Part shown: positions 32,668 through 44,153 of the stretch, piece after piece | Layout of the letters: every line of letters starts with the position of its first letter | Position numbering within the stretch: the first letter of the stretch is position 1 | From: Liolophura sinensis | Taxonomy: Eukaryota > Mollusca > Polyplacophora > Chitonida > Chitonidae | Direction of reading: 5' to 3' | DNA: 64,000 nucleotides | Assembly: GCF_032854445.1 (NCBI RefSeq) | Contig: NC_088305.1 | Span: forward strand, 27,554,628-27,618,627 | Notes under the pieces: generated by a model | The model's database searches: none | Told to the model about the DNA's origin: nothing | What the model saw: only the letters and a program-made list of their open reading frames with translations | Translations under genes and position numbers: made by a program

Positions 32668-32789
32668 TGTGTACCTGGGTCACTCCGGCACACTGGCATG
32701 TTAACATTAAGGTCCACTATGGGCTATTAGCATTTCCAGCAATAGTTTGCATCCAAATAAGCTAATCACCTTGGCCACAGAGGCCCCCA
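32668..32789 (-). mobile_element. SINE-A head fragments, interrupted
   Basis: tgtacctgggtcactccggc with acactggcatgttaac matches the cctgggtcattacgctgcgc part of the head. About 60 bases on, cttggccacagaggcccc matches the head terminus. The intervening sequence is foreign or scrambled. Confidence 0.45.
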
Positions 32790-32939
32790 TGTACGCATGT
32801 GCTGCAACCATTAAAAAAATTTAAGGTCCCAGTTTACCATTATCTAAATTCCTCCATACAGACATGTATGCATATTTTATGAGTTACCTAGCTACCACAC
32901 AAGCCCACGGTTTCTGACTGGCTAGAATTTCACTCAAAC
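32790..32939. other. short unannotated stretch
   Basis: No supported feature. Confidence 0.4.
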
Positions 32940-33094
32940 AAACATTACTCAATCCAACATTTTGAGGCAAATAATCATAAAAAACACTGTTAAGGCTATA
33001 TATTACATTTTTCTAATAGGCTCTCAGATTAGATACATTCCACAGAAATCTCAAAACATCTTTCTAAAACCATCAGAGCTCTCACAGTAGAGAG
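32940..33094 (+). mobile_element. MITE-B, diverged partial copy
   Basis: ttgaggcaaataatcataaa, cattccacagaaatctcaaa and catctttctaaaaccatcag followed by agctctcaca are in family order. Both ends are lost or unrecognisable. Confidence 0.5.
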
Positions 33095-33270
33095 TAATTT
33101 TATGTCACTCAATTTAACGTATGTAATTTTGAAAACGAAAGAACCAATCTCAGTAAAGTTGATGTTGTAAATAAATCAACATCTTTAAAACAGCTGTCTA
33201 ATCAATCCAGTACAAATGAACTCAATGCATATTATTATAATTATAATTATAATTCGTAAACATTTCTTAC

Positions 33271-33830
33271 CTTAATTCACTCGGGGCAAATCAGAATCCA
33301 TCCCGTACATGTTAAAATTTTCGTGTAATCTTACTTGTGAAAATCCCTCCATCAACCAAATATGTAGCTTGATTTCACATACACTTCCAGAGGTGAACAG
33401 CCAGAGGCAAACTGGACTTTTTGTAAATTTACGACACAATCACAGGAGTATAAGCATTTAGACACACCGCATGTTGCCGTCTGCACCAGTAGTTGTGAAT
33501 GGCGTATGTGGTAGCTCCAGTACTTATAAATTTCAAGACACCAGTGCTATATACTGACGACCTTATTTTCTGTGACCCACATCTGGGTTAAGGTCATTCA
33601 TGCCAAGTGGATGAAGGTTTGCTGTGAAGTACAGAAGCATGAAGTGTCAGAATTAATAGCTGGGTGAAACTTCCACCAGCCAAGTGGCCAGTCAAGTAAC
33701 CCCTGGAAAGGATGAGTCAAAACCATACATCCTGAAATTTGCTGACCTTTGCACTTTCCTGACGAAGGAGATAAATTTGTTTCACTGGAACTTGTAGGGA
33801 TGATTAAATGTTCTGTTACTCTCTTTTTGC
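33271..33830 (-). other. possible minus-strand first exon (5'UTR)
   Basis: On the minus strand the segment ends GTGAATTAAG before a consensus donor, gtaagaaatg. No convincing acceptor lies upstream, and a TATA-box-like TATATAA sits at 33860-33866, so the segment could be a promoter-proximal exon of up to about 560 nt. All three frames carry stops close to the donor, so it would be noncoding. The support is two short motifs only. Confidence 0.25.
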
Positions 33831-33857
33831 ACTTCTGGGCCTTCCTGTGCTAGAAGA

Positions 33858-33868
33858 CTTATATATAC
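33858..33868 (-). promoter_or_regulatory. TATA-box-like motif
   Basis: Minus-strand AGTATATATAAGT. It is about 590 bases upstream of a consensus donor on the same strand. No Inr motif is evident at +30. Confidence 0.2.
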
Positions 33869-34570
33869 TTATGCCTGTCATGTCAGAAGCCAGACAGAAC
33901 TCAGAACTCACTTGCCACAATGATGATGTGCTGACATAAATATCTATCAGAACAAGGTGTCTTCACACTCAGAACTAAAAGGCTCTTCCTGTTTTGCCTA
34001 AAGACTAATTAGTTGTTTACAGGTCAAGATGTTAGCCAGGAAAAGAAAAAGTGACCCTTTACACACAAGCATAGGATAAGCGTTTACACTTTCTGTGGAA
34101 ACAAAACTCGCTGACTTTGTGCAGGCCATGATAAACTGGGAGTCTTTACCTTTGTTAAGTACGGTAACTAATTAACTGTCTTTTATTTACTCCTGTTAAT
34201 AACCAGGTTGTCTTCTATCTGGCATATGTAAAAAAGCCAATCTATTTTTGTCTTCAGGGATATGTACATTTATTCTGTAAATTGCATGCACGCAGTAATA
34301 ACATTTGGTTAGAAGTACAGTGTTTATAAAAATTTTGTTTTTAAAAAATTTCACTTCATTATTAGTAAAGTGTTCTTCAATTAGGAAATGAAGGTTAATT
34401 ATTCAGACAAACACTAACAGTAAGTGAGGTTTCCATTTCAGGACTTCAAATCTAATTGGAACTGAAGGTCTGTCATCTCTGAAACTTAATCGCTTGTTCT
34501 AAGTTTTAATCAACAATAGCCGTACTTACAGAAAAGTGAATTATTATACACATTCCTGAATTGTAAGGAA
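33869..34570. other. unannotated stretch
   Basis: A possible 26-nt minus-strand microexon lies at 34527-34552, with acceptor ttacaattcag and donor gtaagtacg. Weak. Confidence 0.4.
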
Positions 34571-35721
34571 GATGTTGCTACATGTGTGATGGGTATGCTG
34601 CTACATATGTGATGGGGATGTTGCTACATGTGTGATGGGGATGCTGCTACATGTGTGATGGGGATGCTGCTACATGTGTGATGGGTATGCTGCTACATAT
34701 GTGATGGAGATGTTGCTACATGTGTGATGGGGATGCTGCTACATGTGTGATGGGGATGTTGCTAAATGTGTGATGGGGGTGTGATGGGGATGCTGCTACA
34801 CGTGTGATGGAGATGCTGCTACATGCGTGATGGGGATGTTGCTACATGTGTGATGGAGATGCTGCTACATGTGTGATGGAGATGCTGCTACATGTGTGAC
34901 GGGGATGTTGCTACATGTGTGATGGGGATGCTGCTACATGTAAGATGGGGATATTGCTACGAGTAAGACAGGGATATTGCTACGAGTAAGACAGGGATGT
35001 TGCTACACATAAGATGGGGATGTTGCTACATATACATCAGAGATGCTACTACATGTGTGATGGAGGTTTCGCTACATGTGTGGAGGTGTTGCCACATGTG
35101 AGATGAGGATGTTGCTACATGTGAGATGGGGATGCTGCTACAAATAAGATGTTCCTACATACATATAGAGATGTTCCTATATACATATGGAGATGTTCCT
35201 ACATACAAGAAGGAGCTGTTCCTACATACAAGAAGGAACTGTTCTTACATACAAGAAGGAGCTGTTCCTACATACAAGAAGGAACTGTTCTTACATACAA
35301 GAAGGAGCTGTTCTTACATACAAGGAGGAGCTGTTCTTACATACAAGAAGGAGCTGTTCCTACATACAAGAAGGAGCTGTTCCTACATACAAGAAGGAGC
35401 TGTTCTTACATACAAGAAGGAGCTGTTCCTACATACAAGAAGGAGCTGTTCCTACATACAAGAAGGAGCTGTTCTTACATACAAGAAGGAGCTGTTCCTA
35501 CATACAAGAAGGAGCTGTTCCTACATACAAGAAGGAGCTGTTCTTACATACAAGAAGGAGCTGTTGCCACAAGAATGACATGGATGTTGCTACATGTGTG
35601 ATGGGGACATTGCTGCAGAATGATTGGGATGTTGCTACATACAAGAAGGTGCTGTTGCTACATATAAGAAGGAGCTGTTACTACATGAAAGATAGGAATG
35701 TTGCTAAATGAAAGATGTGGA
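34571..35721 (+). repeat. minisatellite, 23-bp unit, about 48 copies in two sequence classes
   Basis: The left half (to about 35150) repeats gatg(t/c)tgctacatgtgtga followed by tgg. The right half (about 35200-35570) repeats gctgttcctacatacaagaa followed by gga. Both have period 23 and align base for base (g.tgtt.ctacat....ga.gg.), so the halves are one array homogenised into two classes. Open frames of 150-174 codons across the right half are repeat artefacts. Confidence 0.95.
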
Positions 35722-35926
35722 GTGAGCGAGTGCATGCGGTTTAACCTCGTACTCAGCCATTATACTGATATGGGTTAACCAGTCAATGCATTATGCCCTT
35801 CACGCTGAACCCCAAGAACCTGAACTTCCTCTTTTAAATCTTAGGTGTGACTCACCCCAGGATTGATCCTGGATCTACTGCTCCTGAAGTGGGTGCTTTA
35901 CCAACTGTGCTAGCCGGGCCGGTGAA
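35722..35926 (-). mobile_element. SINE-C2 inserted into the 23-bp array
   Basis: The left end is gtgagcgagtgcatgcggtt, a worn tail. The right end is the tRNA-like head ccaactgtgctagccgggcc. The flanks tgaaagatgtgga (35709-35721) and tgaataatgtgga (35927-35939) look like a 13-base target duplication with two mismatches. The array resumes beyond it, so the SINE arrived after the array formed. Confidence 0.9.
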
Positions 35927-36035
35927 TGAATAATGTGGATGTTGCTACATTTATGATATGGGTGTTGCTACACGTATGATGAAGATATGGGTGTTGCTAC
36001 ATCTAGGACATGGGTGTTGCCACATGTCAGACAGA
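35927..36035 (+). repeat. remainder of the 23-bp array
   Basis: gtggatgttgctacatttat, gggtgttgctacacgtatga and ggacatgggtgttgccacat continue the array beyond the SINE, with more drift than the left part. Confidence 0.9.
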
Positions 36036-39033
36036 AAAGGAACTCAATATGAAATAAAATAATAAGTTCCTTTTTGTTTAATTACTATATAATGCTTAAT
36101 CATCATAACCTGAAAACCTTGGGGAAGACAGCCTGAGCAATGTTCCATGGGATACAACTTATACAACAAGATATTTCCTCAACCAAACACAGACATGGCC
36201 ATTATAAAGATGTGCAGCCCTCAGGCACAATGCTACAACACCCACAACAGTTGACAAGCTATCACAAGGCTCTTAACTTAATAACAGGCTGATAGACCAC
36301 TTTCCAGTGCAACCATCACTAATGCAACTGGAAATGAAACCTTTTGACTTCTGATGTAACAGCACACTGGACCGATTTCTGTGCATCCAGCAACGGTGCG
36401 AGGCTCTTAAGTAACATCAATACCACCTCGAGTCTCCTAGGGCACCTATCAGAGAAAAGGGCCATCTGATACTCAATGCTGAATGGTAATATCATGCCAA
36501 CAACGGGCACCGTTAAACGGATTTTCCAGATCTGCTCTGGTGACTACCACGACAATCAATCAGCTTGCTGGATAGGTTTTCTTGTTACGCCAAATTCGCC
36601 CCCACACAGAAAGGTGCGCTTCGAGTAATCGATGCACTCTCGACCAATTTACAATCCATTTGCCGTTCCCTCAATCCAGTCCCAAGACAAACCACGACAA
36701 ATTTGGTTAGACCACTAGAAGGACAATGACTACCACTGAGACGTTGTAAAATAAATATGGCGCGTCCACGCTCTCGTCATTGCATACTGAAACTCGTCAA
36801 TATCTGGATCTGCCAATTTGCTTGATACACACAGAGTGTAAAAGACGTGAAAAATTCCCTACAGACGTGGCGCAGATGCAAAAATTCCGCAAAACTGATA
36901 AGAAAACATAAAGTGCTGATGACATTTGGAGAGCGAGGAGCAATAAATGAATATGTCATTTCTCAAGGGAAGAAATACTGGGATTTTATGGATTACAATA
37001 TAAAACACCCACAAACGTGACAAGACTGATGCCTTCTGCCCAGTATACAGGGCTGCACGTTATTTTCATAATTTGTATTGTGTTACTTAATCTTTCAAAA
37101 TTAAAGTTTACATGTCAAAGTGAGTCATGCAACAGGATTTGTCATAAATGATACCGTAACTTTTGAAAGCTAAATACTTTTTTTTAACACAAAAAATATG
37201 AGAAATATAGAGAAACAAGTCATAAGAAACCGGCAATTTAACAAGAAAAGCTTTACTTTCAATGACAAGTTGACTGGACATCTTATATCCACAAAGGAGA
37301 ATTAACTCAACAAGACTAAAACCTGGCATGTTTGGCCAGATCTGTAAATTCAAACACATAACGGTATTTCAGATTTCAAAGCATGTTCATATTTTATCTT
37401 AAGATATAGTGAAAATTGAAAGACTTAAAGTTTACCTAAAAATAAAACCTTACTATGGGAATGCATGTATAGAAGTCCACAACCTGATAAATTTGAAGAA
37501 ACAAATACTTCCATAACATCTCAAGAATTATATATACACTTCTTTAAAGCACGTCATCAAGTCAATTAGGTTTCATGTGGCTCTATATACATGTAGCAAA
37601 ACCTCAGAGACTCAAGTTGACCCAAACATAAAATATTACTTTGGGAATTTGTCAAAACCCTGGGAATTTTGAAAAAAAAAAATTTATATATTATCTCGGA
37701 ATTAAGAGGCCTAAACTCAAAAGGGTGCTAATCTAGAAAATGTACAGAATATGAGGCCCACACAAAACCTCATTCTGGGATTTTGATAACAAAAACGAAA
37801 TACATGGCTTTAACCAAAAAGCTTACCCAGACACAGTTACTTTGCACCTGTCTCGCTAACAATACATGTATGTCACTACATAGACTTCATAATGGCGAGC
37901 TAAAAGTAAGGTTTTGTTGTCCGGTCCATACACGTAATATATAGTGTCGTTTTCCATGCAGTTCATGGTGTGGTACAATGTCCACTTCACTGGCCAGTTC
38001 TTCTAATATGGTCCTTCACCTGTTCGCTGAGAGTTATTTTTGTCATTTCTGTATAAAATCCTCGTTGTAGCTCTACAGCGTCCCCTCTTGATTAGATTCA
38101 CTTATGTCATTTCATCTATATCACATAGACTTTGCATACTCATCAGATAACGTATAATCTCTTATTGCACACGGTAACATTCCCCATGATTTTCTTGTAA
38201 CCATGGTTAACCTGCTGACTGAGATGTGCTTTTTTATTATGCTCACAATGCAGAACTGAATAAATCTACAGCACAACAGACTTCAAGCTTTGGACAGGGA
38301 AGAGCTGACATAACCATCTACCCATTTTTAGCCGACTCATTCCAAAAATGTGCTGCGAAATATTGATTACAGGGGGTTCGGCCTCCAGGTAATTGTTACA
38401 TGCAACCGTGAAGCTATGAATTCCCATCAATCAACTCATTACCAACAAAAAGGATTCATCATTTAAAAAAAAAACAGGATTATCTGTGATCACCTTACCA
38501 TATGGAGTTTGTGACAGCTATTATAAAAGATAAATCATCGTTTAGCAATCATGTGGGTAAAATCCTCCCATAGCACTTCTCCTTTGTCACGAGTTTGATG
38601 GTAATAAAATTATGGCATGCAATGTTCAATTATGGAATTGAATTAGTAAAGCCCGTTAATTGTTCACACAGAATTTGTGTTATTTTTATGCTCTAGAAAC
38701 ACATGCTGCAGTGTTATTTTGCTTTAAATTTTGACATAATATGTTGTACAGATTTTGACGTAACTGCTGAAAAATTATTTCTAAAACATGGCGCTATATT
38801 GATAGAATTTAGACTAATCTAAATTTTCTCTGCAAAACATTTTAAAAGATATATCTGACACAATAAGGAGGATTTTAATGGAAATATAAGTAAACTTTCA
38901 ATTACTTTTAGGCATAATATTGACACGCTTTAATAAACATTTCTGCACAGACGTCCATTTAACAAGTACATCAAAAGTGTGTCAAAGGTTGCAATATTGG
39001 TACTAAAAGTGGGGTTCAGCCAGAATCATTCAT
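36036..39033. other. long sparse stretch
   Basis: About 3 kb without recognised repeats. A possible 29-nt minus-strand segment with a gtaagc donor lies at 37828-37856 and is open for 9 codons; its acceptor is poor. A 19-nt one at 38508-38526 has a better acceptor but is too short to judge. Nothing firm. Confidence 0.4.
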
Positions 39034-39582
39034 TCAAAAAGCAACCTCGCAGTCCTGAAAACAAATGTACCCACCCACAAATACCTTTAAGATCAGCTTA
39101 CTAATAGGTGTAAGGCTTCTGCCACCCCCATCCCTAAAGGAGACTTTCATGTCAGATTCAGTCTGCACTCCAGGAGACATGGAGCTATCAGATAACACAG
39201 ACATGAAAATCTTTTTGATGATGATGTGCATACAGGAAGACCTTTGGATGCTGAGGAAACAGTTATTGGTTAAAACACCATATGTTTTAGGTACATCATT
39301 GGCTTCCATTTCTCTTAAATTGTAGGGATTGATTCTGAAGAAACCGTAAACGTGTTCAACATGCATATATGTGTCATTCGTTGTTTGATGTAGCCTGAAA
39401 GCCGTTTTGGGGATATTTTTGTTTTGTTTTTTGGCATTGCTCATTTTTCCCCACAAGGCTGATCGAAGGGCATATGTTTGCACGGTCATCATGTCCATGG
39501 GATTCTGGTCTGCGTTCCTAGTTATTTCCTTTATTTTCAGTTGCCTTGTTACCCAGTATCCACACGTTGTACACGTATTCAT
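39034..39582 (-). CDS. unrecognised open reading frame, 182 codons
   Basis: This is the longest frame in the window outside tandem repeats. At the AT content here a frame this long is expected well under once in 64 kb. The product would be mixed polar (Lys, Asn, Thr, Met, Ser), with a Cys-rich start (MNTCTTCGYW) and no signal peptide, membrane span or motif I know. No AATAAA follows within 100 bases on the minus strand. No splice pattern delimits it. It could be a short intronless gene, a fossil of a transposon protein, or a chance frame. Confidence 0.2.
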   Translation of the reverse strand: MNTCTTCGYWVTRQLKIKEITRNADQNPMDMMTVQTYALRSALWGKMSNAKKQNKNIPKTAFRLHQTTNDTYMHVEHVYGFFRINPYNLREMEANDVPKTYGVLTNNCFLSIQRSSCMHIIIKKIFMSVLSDSSMSPGVQTESDMKVSFRDGGGRSLTPISKLILKVFVGGYICFQDCEVAF

Positions 39583-40639
39583 CTCACATTAATTTAAATA
39601 CCCACTTTTCACAGCATGTCGTCAGTATTTTTTCGCTACTAATGTCTTTTCTGTGTGAAAGGATTCATGCGTGTTCAAATTTCTCTGATGTTAAAGGGTG
39701 CATTTGCCATAACTTTGTTGGAAATTCACTACTGCAGGGTTCTAGGATTGCATTACAGACAAGGTATACCGATCATAAATAACAGTCAGTAGATCAGTAT
39801 ATTTAATAAATGGCCAATTTAAGCCAAGACAATTTTCTGCGCAGTCATACAGTCCACACATTTGGTGGTCCGAGACACTTTACGCCTGGTTTTCTCCAAG
39901 ACGCAATCACATTAGCGTAAAACAAGAGTACAGCCACAGTGTTTTATCACAGTTTATCATGACAGCCAATCATAGCAATTGTCACCGGAGAAACCTGGAT
40001 TTTTCTATAAGGACAGAAGCATAAGCAACCAGCAGAGCGCACTGAAAAAGCTGTGCCATGTAGAGCACAAGTACAGTCATTTGACAGCTTAGCTCAGACA
40101 AGGAATCTTAAGCTTAAACATTCGCTTTCTTAAATTGTTCTCGGAGTATTTGTGGCAAGTGATCGACTGTGCTCTTTCATGCAGGGTAACATGAAGTTTT
40201 CTAACCTTCCACATTGGAATTTCACCAGTGTAACTTAACTGCCGAAGTTTAGTGGTTTTTTTATGGGCACTCCCATGCATCATACTGCATGCATGGCCAC
40301 CATCATACACAGGTATGTAAGTGATAAATCACTGAGAGCGGTGTACGTTAAACACAAAGTAATTAAAACAAAAAATGAAATAAATGTGCGAAAATGGAGC
40401 TCACCAAAAGCACACTTTTAACAAGCTTCTAGTCAGTATTCCCTTATCTGACATGAACACAGAACTGTATTGATCGTATGGTCTGCAGATATTTTCACTA
40501 TGAAACTCCATAATGTACTGCAGTATTCTGTCTGAGTTAAACTTTGACTCCATATGAGCACCACAAGCAAACCGCCGCCTGGCTAATGGCTCACCACTGG
40601 GTTACATAAAAAGCACTGTTAACATGGCTTATACTATAT
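39583..40639. other. unannotated stretch
   Basis: A plus-strand donor cag|gtatgtaag at 40313 is preceded by a frame open for 20 codons from a poor acceptor at 40252. Not supported. Nothing else. Confidence 0.4.
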
Positions 40640-40785
40640 ATTTATTTGATTGGCGTTTTATGCCGTACTCAAAAATATTTCACTTATATAACGGCGGTCA
40701 ACATTCTGGTGGAAGGAAACCGGGCAGAGCCCGGGGGAAATCCATGACCATCTGCAGGTTGCTGGCAGACCTTACCACATACTGG
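40640..40785 (-). mobile_element. SINE-A, head-truncated, left member of an inverted pair
   Basis: tttatttgattggcgtttta, ggaaaccgggcagagcccgg and ctgcaggttgctggcagacc are well conserved. The head is missing. A 24-bp minisatellite and an inverted second SINE-A follow. Confidence 0.95.
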
Positions 40786-40810
40786 CTTACACTAGATAGC
40801 ACATATCACA

Positions 40811-41043
40811 AATCATCCTACACTGTAACAGGATCATCATCCTACACTGTAACAGGATCATCATCCTACACTGTAACAGGATCATCATTTTACCCTGTAA
40901 TGGGATCATCATCCTACACTGTAACAGGATCATCATCCTACCCTGTAACAGGGTCATCATCCTACACTGTAACAGGGTCATCCTACACTGTAACAGGATC
41001 ATCATCCTACACTGTAACAGAATCATCATCCTACACTGTAACA
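40811..41043 (+). repeat. minisatellite, 24-bp unit, about 10 copies
   Basis: The unit is tcatcctacactgtaacagg followed by atca. The length is a multiple of 3, so the SSYTVTGS repeat stays in one frame; this makes it look coding without other support. One unit is shortened near 40980. Confidence 0.95.
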
Positions 41044-41280
41044 GGGGCCTTTATGGCTGAGATGGTAACCGTGTCAGCGTGGTGCAATGACCCAGGAGCC
41101 TCTCACTGATGCGGTTCACTATCCAGCTCACGCTGGCTTCTCCTTCGGAAGGTCTGGCAACAACCTGCAGATGTTCATGATTTCCACACGGTTTCCTCCC
41201 ACCATAATGCTGGTCGTCGTCATAAAAGTGAAAATATTCTTGAGTATGGCGTAAAACACCAATCAACTACACAAATAAAT
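41044..41280 (+). mobile_element. SINE-A, nearly full-length, inserted into the minisatellite
   Basis: The head ggggcctttatggctgagat leads into the B-box region, cgtcgtcataaaagtgaaaa and a short acaaataaata tail. Perfect 12-base flanks tacactgtaaca (41032-41043 and 41280-41291) are a target duplication made from a minisatellite unit, so the SINE landed in the array. Confidence 0.95.
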
Positions 41281-41291
41281 ACACTGTAACA

Positions 41292-41598
41292 TTTTATAGA
41301 GTGCTTCAGAGTGACTTTGACATGTATTCTGGGAGAATTGTGTGCTTCTGCAGCATATACACAATCTTGTAGACTGATCATTTAATGATCAAGTGATCTT
41401 CACTGAACACAATATGTTTATAAGCCTACATATCACATTTATTGCACACATAACACTTTAACTGTACATTTAGTATCAGTTATATAACCAGGATACAAAC
41501 CAATGGTAATCGGTTTACATGCAGTTGATAACAGCTCCGCAAATCCTGCCTATAATATTGCACTGTCCCCTCCATATATAAACCAGAAGATCTTCACA
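41292..41598. other. unannotated stretch
   Basis: No supported feature. Confidence 0.4.
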
Positions 41599-41625
41599 CA
41601 AATAAATAAATAAATAAATAAAGTA
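41599..41625. repeat. microsatellite (AAAT)n
   Basis: Six AAAT units. It could be the residue of a SINE-A tail, but nothing upstream matches the element. Confidence 0.9.
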
Positions 41626-41666
41626 AATGAAGTTATCAATTTCTACAGTTTGCACGTCATACATAC

Positions 41667-41736
41667 CTTAATTGTTGTCCACAGACCATGATGTAGTTCA
41701 AACAATACTCAGAACGGGATCATCGGTATAACATCC
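41667..41736 (-). other. candidate minus-strand exon (70 nt), possibly containing a start codon
   Basis: A strong acceptor (gtgtttactttgcag) and good donor (AATTAAG|gtatgtatg) delimit it on the minus strand. Each frame has a stop, so it is not a read-through coding exon. An ATG at 41687-41689 in a good initiation context (A at -3, G at +4) opens a frame of 7 codons plus 2 bases that reaches the donor. It could be the 5'UTR/start exon of a minus-strand gene or an exon of a noncoding RNA. Confidence 0.45.
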
Positions 41737-42699
41737 CTGCAAAGTAAACACAAAGTCATACAAATATAAATTATTTTCAAATTTCACTCCCTACAGGCTC
41801 GGTGAAATTTATATGTATGTATATATTTGTGTACAGATTATAAATGAAAAAAAAAAAACAGGTACAAGTGCACCTGTTGTGAGCTGATAACACATTCCAC
41901 TGAGGAGATTTAACCTGCTTTGTTAGTGTGATTTAATATCTTTTATTTCGTCAGTTTTACTTCAAGCTGTGCTTTCATTTTTGATCTATTGAGAGAAAAA
42001 TTGCCTACTTAATTACAACAGCTAAGTCATACATGTAATCTGTTCTTTTATCTTACAAACGCTAGCTTATCTTTACCTAAGCACACGTTCTGCACAGACT
42101 GCTGGGGCCCCTTCCACAAAGCCATTTGCAACTTCAGTCAAGATTTGAAATGCGACCTTACAGCTTACTTTTCAGTTATAGACGTCAAAATTTTGTCCAC
42201 TTCATCAACATTATTTGAAGACCAATGTATCCTAATTTCAACTTCAAGTACCGAAATTAAGAAGAGGTTTTAAATTTTGACTTAAGCCAAAAATGACTTT
42301 TAGGAATCGGCCCCAGGACTTCTAAATAATTGTTTCCTTTGATGTATACTGGTCATTTTCAGAGTACAATTGGAAGGAATTCATAGCAATATTAGTGTCT
42401 TATGGATATGCATTTTCCAAGCTGGTTTTTTTTTTCTCCCTTTTTTTACTTTCAAAAATTAAATAACATGAGAGTCCAATTCTACCTTACAAGTCAACCC
42501 ATGGGGTTTAATTCGCCCTATTTTGGTACGTAAAATTGCATCTTTCAGAAGCAAATAAACATCTTAATATCACATCTTCGATGCCACTATTTCATTTTTT
42601 TCAGATAAGAGATGAATCAAATTTTGTAAACAAAAATTCTCAAAGAATCAATCAGAATGGATGCATCAATCAGAATCAAGGAAAACGTGTGATTTGAAA
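41737..42699. other. unannotated stretch
   Basis: A possible worn MITE-B trace lies near 42530-42600 (aaaattgcatctttcagaag, caaataaacat), too diverged to call. T-runs near 42426 and 42444. Confidence 0.35.
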
Positions 42700-44153
42700 A
42701 AAAAAAAAGCTTAACTCTTGGTGAAATACGCACTTCCTCCAGGATCTATGATGGATATGTACGGCCCACACATAATCCTCGTGTTAAAGAGAGGATAATT
42801 TTGTGAGGAACTGTGAGCAACATCCTGGGGCTGAATATATAACAGGTCTAAGACACAAGGAAATCTTACAGTAAGCAATTCAAGCTCAGTCAATATTTTG
42901 CATGCAGACCAAACGGCTCCAAATCTTGTTAGCTAGGAGACTCTTCGCCAAGCTGTTTCCAGACAAAATTGTATTATTGTGAAATACGATAAAATTAAGG
43001 TGTTTTGCTGAGCAGTTATTTCTTATCTGTTGGGAGAAGAAAAATTACCTATTCTGTTACGTGTATATTTAAGTGCTTCTTTACAACCAAAATATCCCCT
43101 TTCCATTTAGAAGTTCTATTCAATGCTGGTGTTACTTGAATAAGAAATTAGCTTGGTCTCATTAGTGAACAAAAGAGATTCAAACTAATTGTTCCTTATA
43201 AATTTACATTTTGCAGGAGGGATTTTGTTCTTAGCAGTGTTCTTTCACTGTATGACCAGAAAATGTGGAGTTTAAAAGTAAGACCGACTCATCCACGATT
43301 TAAATTTATTTATTTCTCAATCTACGATGAAATGTACATCACATGCCAAATGCCCTTGTGTTAAAGAGGATAAGTTTAAAAGAAACTGTACTTTAACATT
43401 CTTGGGCTGAATATGAAACAGCTTTATGAGATGGCTACACACTTACTTCAAAGCAATTCAAACCCAGCCAATTTTCAGCCTCCAGACAGAATGTCTCCAA
43501 ATCTTGTCAGCTGGGGAACTCTTCACCCAGTAGTTTCCAGACACAATCCCACTATTTTGAAATACCCTACAACTGAAGTGTTGTAGTGAACATTTATGTT
43601 TAACCTATTGGGAGAAAGTTACTTATTCTGTTACAATGTGTACATGTTACTTATTTTGTTACAATGTGTACATGTAAATTCCTCCTTAATTCCAAAATAT
43701 CATCTTTCCACGCATAAATTATATTTTATGATGGTGTCACTTAAGAATTTAGTTGCTCCCAAGACTCCTTCAAAGAGAATCAGATTCAAAGTAACAGCTC
43801 AATATAAAACGACATTTTCCAGAAAGGACTGCTTTCTTTGTCTTAAAAGTGTTCCTTCACGGTATGTGACCTGGAAACGTGGAGTCAAAATGAAAGACAA
43901 ACTTTTTTTCTCTCTCGAGCAGCAATGAAATATTTCACACACACGAGCGTAACTGTTCCAGGAACTGCACACCATTCTTGGGTTGAATACAAAACAGATT
44001 AAGAAATGAGACTCTTAGTTTAAAGTAATTCAAGCTTAGTCAATGTTCAACCTGCAGACCAAACGTCTCCATATCTCATCAGCAGCAATACTTTTCACCC
44101 AACAGTTTCCAGACGCCATCACATTATAGTGAAATAACAGTGAAGAATGGGTA
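42700..44153. repeat. tandem duplication, about 577-bp unit, 2.5 copies
   Basis: Landmarks recur at constant spacing. gtgttaaagag is at 42781 and 43358. gggctgaata is at 42828 and 43404, with a gggttgaata form at 43980. The ttgggagaa motif is at 43030 and 43608. Each copy also has a ctccaaatcttgt-type block and a gtttccagac block. Copies are strongly diverged, so the duplication is old. A further remnant is at 45895-46160. Confidence 0.85.

Noticed and set aside
35126-35711. 150-174-codon frames
   Set aside because: They are repeat artefacts of the 23-bp array, open in all three frames.
40624-41109. 161-codon Ser/Thr-rich frame with an 8-residue repeat
   Set aside because: It runs from one SINE-A through a 24-bp minisatellite into another SINE-A; the in-frame repeat follows from the 24-bp unit length.
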